In this document: positions 22,255 through 32,335 of the stretch, one piece after another
Numbering within the stretch: the first letter of the stretch is position 1
How the letters are laid out: the number at the start of each line of letters is the position of its first letter
Assembly (NCBI GenBank): GCA_019828545.1
Contig: JACVRA010000024.1
Span: forward strand, 186,001 to 250,000
Length of the DNA stretch: 64,000 nt
Source: Paracamarosporium sp. OC-R06-R3
Taxonomy: Eukaryota > Ascomycota > Dothideomycetes > Pleosporales > Didymosphaeriaceae
Reading direction: 5' to 3'
Program-made: the position numbers and the translations under genes
Notes under the pieces: generated by a model
Database searches by the model: none
What the model was told of the DNA's origin: nothing
Seen by the model: only the letters and a program-made list of their open reading frames with translations

Positions 22255-23422
22255 GATCGAGAACGGCCGGCGGAAGGCCTGAATATGAGTCGTTGTTGTA
22301 GTTGAATGAGTGTAGAAGAGCAAGAGAGTGAGGATGGTTGGTTTTAATATTCAAGCGGGACCTGTGAAGATGCTGAGAGCGCACTAAATCCTCTCACCTT
22401 CACTTCACTTGGGCTCTTGTAAAACAGACGCGCATCGACAACAGTCCTGGACTTGGCAGGTACCATAATTCGAGAGAATAATGCACATATACCTCATTCC
22501 ATCGAGTATTAGTCTTGCCTTTTACTTGGAAACATTCAGACCTCGGATCCAGTTGTTTCCATACGGTCAGCTCTGTATCTCATAAAACAGGGCCGTGTTT
22601 TCGTGTTATGTGTTGGGAGAAGGGACGATCAAGATTTGTATGGAGTAGAAAGACTCCATTGTTTGCGAGGCAAAAGGATGACATCCACATCTTTTCTCAT
22701 GACTAAAGGTTTCCTATAGCTCGAGATCCCTCGTCAGCGTGCAAGAGCGACATCAATGGAGCGCATAGACTGGAGGGAAACAGAAATTTCACTTAGCGAA
22801 GGCTTGAGGATCACAGTTCTGCCATTTGAGTACGGAGCTTTGTTGTTATTTTCTTCTTCACTTGCTTTCTGTAGTTTGATTCGATTGGATTTGTTCGAGG
22901 GAATTCCATAGTTCTCTAAGTTGGTGTAGCATGGTGATGTGTAGAGATGACGACAAACCTCTGTAGCGAACAAGGACACATAGATATGCATCATGGAACA
23001 TTCCTGTCTTATCATGTATGGTTATAGCTCTAACCTGTATAGCTTGTCATTTAATACTGATTTTGTTATTGAGAAACATGGGATCGAGACACAACCAAGT
23101 CCGGTTCCTGGCTTTGTACAGTTAAGGGAATGCGCGGACTATGACGATTTGTCAGGGTGATAGAAATAGAATGCCATAGAGGACAAACAAGAAAGCGATC
23201 AGTTTAACGAGACATGCGAAGGCGAGAGTTCTACCGCTCTTGAAGATATTGCTTGAGATTAGTGAAGTATTTCACGACAGTCACTTCTTATCAGTTCTTT
23301 TTTCAGTGCTCAGGTGGATAAGAAATGTGTGACCATGACTGATGTCCGATAGAAGGATGTAGATCTTCATTTTGTATTTCCTATCTCATGCTCGTAGTTC
23401 GCAATGAATATCATTCCAGTCC
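22255..23422. other. spacer between coiled-coil genes B and C, 1.2 kb
   Basis: No supported gene. A 93-codon minus-strand open frame (22734-23015) has a Lys/Glu/Asn-rich centre but no coiled coil or known motif, so it is not called. Confidence 0.45.
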
Positions 23423-24106
23423 TCACATATACAAGCCCTCGAGGTCACCAATGTAACCATTCAATTGCCAAAACCGCACAATAATTTTCAGGAATACCTG
23501 AGCCCACAAACCCTGCGGGTTGAAAGACTGATCATCATCATCATCATGGCTATCTTTACCCGCACTCTCGAGCCAGAACTGCTCAGTCCTCGGTCTTGAA
23601 GACGGTCGCCAAGCTCTGAAACGCATTCCAAGAGTCTCCTCTGCCGTAGCAAGCTTCTTATTGAGCATCTGTTTGTCCTGCTCAAGCACCGTGTTCGAGT
23701 TCTTGTACCGTGTTGCAACGCCCTGACTAGTAGCTAGCCTTCGTTTGAGTACTCTAGTGTCGTTCTTCAAGACCTCGTTCTCAGTCCTCATCTTCTGAGC
23801 TTCTGTCTGCAAAGCAGCTAGCATCTTGCTTTTGTCTTCGAGCTGCGCCTCCAAATCCGCTTTTTCTTGGAGAAGTTGCTGCAGCTCATCCGCCTGGAAG
23901 TGTTATTATGACGATGATGATGAATGGTGCTCGATGAAAAAATAAAAACCTACAATGCTGTGTAGTTTGCCAACGGATGATGGCTGAGTAGTGGAAAATA
24001 TAGATGAAGCCGAGGAAGATGGCGAAGGGCAGTGTTGGCTTGCCGAAATAAACTGGGTAGTATCCCAGCCCCAGTAGGACTTTCTGACGCCAGTGTCGCT
24101 GTTCAT
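23423..24106 (-). CDS. small coiled-coil protein C, unknown function
   Basis: Two exons, 24106-23954 and 23893-23423, give 207 residues. Exon 1 is Ser/Thr-rich (QHCPSPSSSASSIFSTTQPS). Exon 2 starts with leucine-rich heptads (ADELQQLLQEKADLEAQLED, LQTEAQKMRTENEVLKND, RLATSQGVATRYKNSNTVLE). After the coil come an Arg/Pro/Ser patch, an HDDDDDQ run from a GAT repeat, and a hydrophobic stretch (AQVFLKIIVRFW) near the C-terminus. A last intron might alter the final 30 residues. I recognise no family. It belongs with the two downstream coiled-coil genes by strand, size and intron phase. Confidence 0.58.
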
Positions 24107-27100
24107 GTCGTTTCTCTGTTATCGTGCTAGAGGGAGTATCTGGAAAGATTTTTCTTAATAGTGTTTGGTGTGTGTGTGGGTGTGACGAATATCAATGTAG
24201 AAATTAAGGATACGTCTTTTTAGCTTGTGTACACCTAATTGTAATGATAAGAGATAAAATAAAATTTATGCGGAGTATAGTAAGAGGTGCGAGGCATCTT
24301 GATGGTGAATGATTACGACACATCAGAAGGAGCAAACAGTAAGAGATCAGTGAGTGTAAAGGGTATTGCTTGATTTTGCAGGTTCTGATGGCTCGACTAA
24401 GAGATTAAGAATGATAGATATATTCACTACGGTATCAACGTCGGTATGATATCAAGCTTAAATAAGCCGGGGAAATGATTCTGATAGCTATCATCACAGC
24501 TTTCATGTCCACATAAAAGACTGCTCTTTCATAACGTCCGTTGCAAGGTCAGTCATGAGCTGTGCCCATCAATCCACTGGCAATTGCCTGTAGTTTCAAC
24601 CCTATACTCTAAGGCCCCAATTATTTGACGTCACCCTTAAATTTCCCCTTTGTTTCGTGAGAAATCATCTAGTCAGAGTGGTTGGGACCAATAGTGTTTC
24701 AACCAGACTGGGCCAATGAAGGCCATCTACTCATGAGTGAACAAGACACAGTTGTTCACTGCATCCCAAATCCGCAGTGATGGAGTCCGTGGGGGGGTTG
24801 GTCTACCTTGCGTGATATCTGCTCTGCTCGCATACGTACAAGTTTCCCTCCAAGACGTGCTATTGTCGAGAGCAAGGCACACCTGTGCTAGGCGCATAAG
24901 ACGTCAATCTCGAAACTGGTGCAACGCTATCACCTTCTTGTAGAGGGATGATTCTCCGATATCATCATGTCGTGGCAAGCTCGTCACATAGTTGGATTCC
25001 CCTGTGCTGACGGGCGCGGTGGCTATGCCACTGTTATCTCGTTTCTCACTACCGTATTCGATAGTCGCCGTCAATGAAGGCGATGATGTTCAACCCTGCG
25101 CATAGCACAGCATTCTGACGCGGTGTGGTGCTATGTATCCTTGCACACATGGGCACTTGCCTCTTCTCGTCGCAACGCCGTCTCTTGCGCTTCAATGTCA
25201 GACAACCCTCGGCTTGGCGCATCTGGGCTCGTTGCTCGCATTGCCTCTCGCCTAAATGGCATCCTGACGCTGTCGTCGAAAGGACAAGAGCTCCGATGCA
25301 ATCGAATCGCCGTGCAGCAACCTCCGACATGCAGTCCCACGCCCAGGCTGTCCCCACGGGCTCGTCATGCTCTGGAAGCACCTCCCTCATCGACCGCGAG
25401 ATGCATACCCGCTCGCACATAGTTCCGAATGCACCGTGAAGATGCGTTCCCTGCCGATCACCCCGCCGAAAGCCGCGCATACCCTTTATCCATGTGCGCA
25501 TCGCATGGCCTCGCAACGACCAAAACCACACACCACCTGCGCCCTGGCTGCCCCCCACCCGTCCCAGATTCTCAGAATCCAATATCAATCCGCTATCTAC
25601 CTTCTCGACGTGCATGGCGATCCGATGTCCACGGTCTCGTATACGGCCGGCAAGCGATACGACGGCCATGAAACGGCCATGGCCAGCCGCAGGACCGCTC
25701 CGAGCCGCGAGCGCCCGCAGCGAAGGTTCCATGAGCCTTCGAGTGCATACCCCACGGCATGTCGATGGCGTCGTGCAGCGGGCAAAAGGTGCAGGGCAGG
25801 TGTCTGAGTGGCGTCCAGCCCGTCGAGTGTGACGAGGGCCGCCCGTCGTGCATGGAGCACGCTATCGAGATGGGATGCAGCGCACGCCTGGATGGAGCAC
25901 ATCACGGCAGACTCTGTGTTTTGCCGAGCGCGCACGTCTGAGACACGGCGTACGCTTCGCTGTCCGGAAATCGACCATGTGCGTGCCCGTGTGTTGCTGT
26001 TGGGCCGTCTGCCAGAGCTCACATGCACATGGCGCCGTCGACGACCAGGTCAAGCACCCACAACACCACATCCCGTCTCCTGCTGTGTAAACTCTAGAAC
26101 CGCACTAGAAGCCTCGCACCGCGCCCGTACGCGCCGAACGCATCCCCGCAAGACTGCTCTTCCTCTGCCAACACACCACAGCACGCGCTCAAGCCGCGAT
26201 CAGCGAGGCCTCGACTCGGCTCCGCCATCGCGATCAACCCAGTTCCTTGTCCAGTGTGCTCGTCTTCCCATGCCGTGAACAAACACTTGGATGAATCAAT
26301 CAACCAGTCAGTCACCCGCGCACTAGCGACGACCTGCATCGTCTCGCACTCGCGCCATCCCAGGCCCGTCCTGCAGCGAATGCGTCGAACATTCTGTTTC
26401 GCGGAGATATTCCTGCTTCGGTTCTAGGCGACCTTGTACACTGCGCTACACTGCGCTAGAGCATAGTACACTAGTACTGCACGGCACGACGTCGACTCCA
26501 TCAGGGACAGGTGCACGCGCACAGCCGTGTCGAGCGGTGGTGATGGTAGCGGTAGCAGTAGTGGGATGACTCTGACGACGCCGTGTTCGCGAGTATGCCA
26601 CGTCCTGCTATGCCATGCTATGCCATGCCATGCCATGCTATGCATCTGCATCTGCATCTGCATCTGCGGGCATGTGCTGTAGTGTACTGCTACACACAGC
26701 GAGCTAGAAGCGTTTCGCCTCGCCATGCTTCGCTGACGGACAACAAGGCAACGCTGCCTTCGTATCTCACGCACGGCCCCCCGTCATCACGACGGCAGCG
26801 GCAGAGGCAGAGGCAGAGGCAGCGGTGAGCGAGCGGGTGAAGGGGTAACAGGGCAACGGAAGGAAGGACGGGAGGAGAAAAGGGAGACCAAGAGGCCTCG
26901 GCGGCAGACGGCGGAGCTTGGGCTAGCTTAGCCTGCCACCTACACAGTCGTCGTGCGTGCAAAGGCGCTTCCTTCAAGAGTCCAACAGGCTTGGGTGCGG
27001 GGCCAGCGCCTGTGGTTCGCTGATAACGGCAGCGAAGCGAGCTCGTCGTGTGTCGAACAAGCGAACTAACTACCTGCAAGTCCACTTGCTACTCTACTCT

Positions 27101-27562
27101 ACCGCACGCAATATCTTGATCCTTTCGATCCGGTGCACGCACGAGGCGCCCAGCGTCTGGAGCACACTACCACGAGCTCGCACTTGAGCCGATCTGCGCA
27201 AGCGTGCCCACGATCTTGCGCTTAGAGTGCCATTTCCCAGAGTAAGGCAGCATCGCGGATCGGAACCCAAGGCTTGACTTGAGCATCTTGGAGGGGATTC
27301 GGTTGCTCAGGCTGCATACCGCAAAAACTTGCGAAACAACGGACACCGCAGGCACGGTCGGACCCCGCTGCAATACTCTACTGCCATATCATACATACTA
27401 TTCTATACAGTTCTATTACGCACCGGCCAAGGATATGCAACCAACGCCGATGTACATCTCCGGGCTCCGGGCTCAACTCTTAGTAATTCTGAGGGACCTC
27501 AACACCAGGTACCCGCCAGCCCTGCAACGCCGACGCTGCATAACGCAATAAGATGGCGACAT
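24107..27562. other. gene-free interval, 3.5 kb, GC-rich in its second half
   Basis: The left part (24107-24950) is ordinary AT-balanced sequence and carries the promoter of coiled-coil gene C. From about 25040 to 27150 the DNA is visibly GC-rich, and open frames overlap on up to five frames at once. This is what scarcity of stop codons produces, and none shows a domain or splicing logic. The block ends at the UVE1 stop. Microsatellites occur at about 26606-26668 and 26800-26822. Confidence 0.5.
26606..26668. repeat. microsatellite tract (TGCCA/TGCTA and GCATCT units)
   Basis: A run of alternating TGCTATGCCATG-type pentamers is followed by four GCATCT hexamers. It lies in a GC-rich gene-free block and is a simple-sequence expansion. 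Confidence 0.8.
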
Positions 27563-30191
27563 TCAAACGCTCATGTCGTCTGCATCTTCCTCCTTGTACA
27601 TGACCCGCCGCGAGACCCTCCCCGATCTCTTCCTAGTGGGCGGAGTGGGCGCCCCACGTATGTTCCGCGCTGCACCCACCGCGTCTCCACCCTCGTCACC
27701 ATCTTCATCCCCGCCCAGGCTGCTGAGCGGGTCGCTATCTTCATCGGATGGCGAGGGCATCGGGACTGCTTTTCCTGGCGCCTTCTGCTGCTTGGTGGCT
27801 CCACACTTGGGAGCAGCGGGCTTCTTAGCGGCCGTCTTAACGTCCGCGGGCCCATCGCCGTTGAGGGACGGGACGTCGTCTCTATTGGGCGCACCACCTG
27901 CAGTCTTCCTCTTCTTCTTCGCAGGCGCAGCGGCGCCCTCCGCATCGTCCTTCTTCTTGACGATGCGTTTCGGTGGCCGTAGCCAGTCCTCCATGCCAGG
28001 CGGCCAGTACACCCTGCGCTCAGGGCCTCCCATGCCGACCTCGTCCTCGGGAACGATGGGCGGAGGCTTTTCCTCTTCCTCTTCCTCAAGCTTGGCATCG
28101 AGCTCCTCGAGATCGTCCGTCTTCTTCTTCTTGCCCTTCTTCGCTGCTTTCTTCGGTTTCGGCTTCCACGGCTTGTTCTCGTCGTGTCGGACGTGGGGGA
28201 TGACGTCGTTGAAGAGGTCGTATCCTGGGAGCTTGAATGTCCGCATAAGCTCGAATACGGCCTGTTCCTTGTCCTTTGCCTCAATCATGAGATCCATCGT
28301 ATCTGGACACGGTGGGAACGTCATAACGCGCGGCGAGTGCTTTCTCCTAGACCGAGCTGTCACTGCGTCCGGGCAAGGCTCTGAATAGTGCATCTTCGGC
28401 GTGATACCCTTCTTGCTCCACGTCTCGAGGATGGCCGGGAATAGCTCCACAATATCCTTGGTGCCCTCACGGATCTGAGTGGAATCAAACAGAATGTTGT
28501 GATGGTGGAAATCAAGGACCATGGGGATGTTGAGCTCCTGACAAAGGGGCAAGATCTCGTGTACAGACCACACAACATCATCATTCTCAAGGACGAGACG
28601 GTTCTTGACACTTTGAGACAGCTTATGGTAGTTCTCCTTGAAGCGTTCAATGGCGGCAGGCCTGTCACCAAACGCACCTCCAAGATGCAGGATCATGACG
28701 GCATCCCGATCTTGCTGAGGCGGCAGCTTGAGCAGTGAGAGCATCTCGTCGTGATACTCTAGATCACGGATTGCATTATCAATGACCTGTTTACGTGGCG
28801 AGCCAAGCTGGGTAAACTGGCCTGGGTGCGTAGTCACTCTGTGGCCGAGCTTAGCAATAACCTTGCCTGCCTCTGCGAGCGTATCTGCCGCAAAGGGGGC
28901 AAGCTTATAGCCGTACTCGTCGTGGCTGGCAAAGGGGAACATTTCACTGCTCAGTCGCATAAACTTAATCCCGTACTTGTCATTCCAGCGTACCATCTTG
29001 ATGACATCACGGGCGTTAGCCAGGCCGAGCTCCTCGACGTAGCGCTGCCCTCGTGCAACGTCGGCGGGCTGATCTCTATCAGGGCGGTTTTTAGTGGCAT
29101 GTTCAGGCTGTGAGGGGTCTCTGAGGGGGTGTCGATGCTCGAGGATGCTGGCTATACGGCACGTCCGGGAGCTGAAGACGGGAGGATTAGCGTTGCGTAG
29201 GTAAGTGTTCAAGCAGGCCTGTCGATGTGATGTTAGCGTAGGGTGCAAAGCAAGGGTGACATGGCGAGGCTCGTACGTAACCAATACGGCCTTTCCAAGG
29301 CAAGGGCAGATAGTCAGAGTTGACGGGCGGCTCCCTGGACAGAGCTTCCTTGACTTGATCGTCACCCTCGATCGCATCGTCTTCGGCTTCATGATCGCCC
29401 GTCACCCCCACGTCCCCGTTAACGGCAGGACCGGGAGAGGCTGTGGCAGCTGTGGAGCCAGCAGTGGTGGTGGTGATTGTGCGATTGGCGGCCGCACTGT
29501 CCACGTTCACATGCCCGTTTGCCCCCCTCTTTCGTTTGTTCTTACTGGGATGTTGTTCAGGGACTCGAGGCGCAGCTGTCTCAGATGCAGGCGCTGGTGC
29601 TGGTGCTGGCGCAAGCGCATGGCTCGCACTTTCGTTGTTAGGTGTGTTCGGCTCAGAGCCCGCACCTTGTGACTGTCCGTGCGCCTCTGCAGGTACAACA
29701 ACGGAGCCATCGTCCGTGAGTGCATTTGGTGCTGCAGGAGTGGCGTCAGTTGGCGCAGCGTCGCGCCCGCTTGGTTTTTCCCGTCCGGGTTTCAGACCAT
29801 CTTCACCAACACCCGGGGCGTCGACGCTGTCCGGCGAAGCCCGCAGCGCAGTAAGACCGTCGACGACATCAGGATTGGCATTGGGGTTCGTGCGAGCGCG
29901 GGATGGTAGGGCGCGCGAGGGCTGGCGGCGCTGCGGCCGCGGCGACGGGGGAGGCTCTGCTTTGGTGTCGAGTCGAGCAGCGCTGGTGGGCAGAGCCATC
30001 TCAGTGCGCTGACGGGGCCGGCGAGGGCCGTTGGTGGAGGATTCGCCGGCCGCGGCTAATCCTGACGACTGTCTGCGCCTGGCCATGCTGGTCCTGGGAG
30101 AGCAAACGGGAGATGTTTGCGAGAGACGTGGCGCGAACGAGGCTCGGGGTGCGACTGGGTGGCTGTAGGGGAGGAGAGCAAAGCGTCTCAT
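27563..30191 (-). CDS. UVE1: UV damage endonuclease (UVDE), alternative excision repair
   Basis: Two exons, 30191-29277 and 29218-27563, give 856 residues, longer than S. pombe Uve1 (599). The first ATG, MRRFALLPYSHPVAPR, gives an Arg-rich leader that could target mitochondria. About 260 residues of Pro/Ala/Ser/Thr low complexity follow. The TIM-barrel UVDE domain starts at GRIGYACLNTYLRN across the intron and shows HPGQFTQLGSPRKQV, ILHLGGAFGDRPAAIERF, RLVLENDD, LDFHHHNIL and MHYSEPC, including the metal-binding His/Glu residues. The enzyme nicks DNA 5' of UV photoproducts. The C-terminal 200 residues are Lys-rich and acidic with nuclear-signal-like KKKRK. Upstream frame to 30320 lacks an ATG. 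Confidence 0.93.
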
Positions 30192-32335
30192 CAATGTCCG
30201 GCGACGGGTGGTGGTGGGCGTCGTCGCGATGCTCTGAGCACGCTGGTGATGAAGCCTGCCAACGCCATTGTCGCCGGTGTGCCATGATGGCGGATGACTA
30301 AGGCAAAAACAGAGGTGCACGACGCGTCGACGTCACCACCAGAGGTCGATTGCGGAGGGCGGCCATGATGCATGGTGTTGAGAGGCGCCGCAACGATCGG
30401 CCGTAGCGCCATGGCCGCGGCGATTGGGCCATGCTAGCGCTCCCGCTGTGGTTAGCCGTGGAGCAATCACGTGACGGAGCAGCCAGGCGCCGAGGCATTC
30501 ACTGGGGTTGCCCTTTGCGGCAAGTCCAGGTTGCATCGCTCGAAGCCACGCGCGGACATGACAGGAACGCGCCCAAGCCACAGCCGCTTACTCCTGTGTC
30601 GCAGGCATCTTGGAGAGATACGCAGCGTCGAGCTTTTACGTACGAGCAACTGCGTCGGTGCTGCTCACTGCTGTGTCGGGTAGTGTAGCCGCCTCTCTCG
30701 CATCCTGCCACGGATGGGCACGAGACACGACAAGAGACACGACCAGAGACAAGAGACAGCAGACAGCGGACAGCGGACAGCGGACAGCGGACAGCAGACA
30801 GCGGTACCTACATATGCAGATATGCAGACATGCAGAGGGTCGTCGTCGCGCCTAAAGGTCGTGTGCAGCGGGCATGCAGGCACGGAGATGGGCTCGCTCG
30901 CTCGCCATGCTACACAGGCGTGGGGTACGTCGACAGCCATTTCTCCTTGCCGTGCCGCTCGTATCTGTGGCCACGGGCCCGCAGCCTAAACATGCCGTAC
31001 CTTGTCGCGACTGAGAAAGCCTTACCCGTCCCCCGCACTCGCTCGATGCCAGGCGCACTCCGCTGGCGGCTCAAACACACAATGTCACTTGTTGCGCTGC
31101 TTGAACCCGGCTGCGATCCGCCGATCCATGCCGCTTCGCGCTGTCGATAGCTGTGCCCTCCGCACCCGTGCGCCCTCTAGCTCTGCGCCCTCACACCACC
31201 GCGCCCAAAAGCAACTCCAGCGCTGCGACGTCTGATCCTCCACCAACACCTGCGGCAAGGCTTGCCGGCATGGCCCTCGACGCCACGAACGACGCCGCGA
31301 GCCTCAGCGCGGCGTCGCCGAAACGGGAGCCACAAAACCCCGCGTCAGCACCATAACCCTCGCCCAGCCAACCACCCGCTGCCGTCTGCTCGCGAAGCTT
31401 GTTCCCGAACGCTCTCCGTGGCCGCTCGGGAAGATCAGCACGCCGCCCTGCCCTGCTTTGCGCTGCTTGGGGGCCAATGCCAAATCAATCACAGAGGCAG
31501 AAGGGGCCCATCCTCATCCACCACCGCGGGCCGTCGACACACGATTACTATCGCAGAGCAGAACAGACCACCCACGAGCCCCCCCTCCCATGTGAAAGGC
31601 GTCCACATGCTCATTTCCTCTGGCGACCCGTCACCTTCACCGATCAGGCCTGTGGGCCGCCGTCGTGGTCGTGGTCGTGGTCATTCTCCCTCCCCCCCGA
31701 GGCTGCACGCAAAGTGTTGCCACGCCGCCTCACCATGGCTGCATCTCACCATTTCACCGGTACTTGTGCTTGTGCTCGTGCTCGCACGCCTCACCAGCAG
31801 CCCATCTTGTGTCCCCACACCTGCGGCCCTGCGCCTGTGAGAAATCGCCCGCATTCATTTATTGAACGTGAGCGCGGGGCCACATGATGTAGACTTGATA
31901 AGACGCATGAGGTAAGAGGGTCAGCATCCCTCTCTCCAGCTGTCATCACGGGCAAGACACTGCCAAAAAAAAAAAAAGCGAGCAGTGGGTCGGATTGGAA
32001 ATCGATCGTGGGCGCGTGAACGCCCGTCATTCATTTGCATGCCGTCGTGAACATGAGCTGCATGTCGTGCCAACATGACGCGGCTACCCAACGCCCCGGG
32101 AACCAACCGCTGCTCATAACAAAGCTGAGATATAGATACAATCAAGTAAAAGTAGAAACCGATCGAGTCGCCGCCCCGTGGCGAAGGATCCCCATTGTGC
32201 CAAAACATGCACAGAGCCTCATTAGCCAGTAACCCTTTTGCCAACCAATCCAGTTGTGGGCGTGCGGCCCCCTTTCATCATAGCTTTTGGCCCAATCATT
32301 GCATGCATGCGGTACACCCCAATGGCGCAAATGCT
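30192..32335. other. gene-free GC-rich interval, 2.1 kb
   Basis: UVE1 promoter at the left and 3' end of the Zn2Cys6 gene at the right. It is strongly GC-rich, with overlapping open frames on both strands up to about 190 codons, all without motifs. Simple repeats occur at 30754-30804 and around 31661-31684 (GTCGTG units), and a poly-A run at about 31963-31977. Confidence 0.5.
30754..30804. repeat. ACAGC(A/G)G-type tandem repeat
   Basis: About six copies of a 7 bp ACAGCGG/ACAGCAG unit lie in tandem, preceded by degenerate CGAGACA/CAAGAGACA units from 30721. It lies upstream of UVE1 in non-coding DNA. Confidence 0.8.

Noticed and set aside
22734..23015. Possible fourth small gene in the coiled-coil group
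   Set aside because: Only 93 codons, no heptads, no partner exon and no known motif.
25049..26278. Overlapping open frames of 100-230 codons on both strands
   Set aside because: Compositional artefacts of GC-rich DNA; at least four frames are open simultaneously and none has recognisable sequence.
27573..28388. 271-codon plus-strand open frame
   Set aside because: Antisense to the UVE1 C-terminal region; Ser-rich low complexity mirrors the Lys/Glu codons of the real strand.
30192..30320. Extending UVE1 43 codons upstream
   Set aside because: The first codon of that extension is GTG, and no ATG lies between it and 30191.
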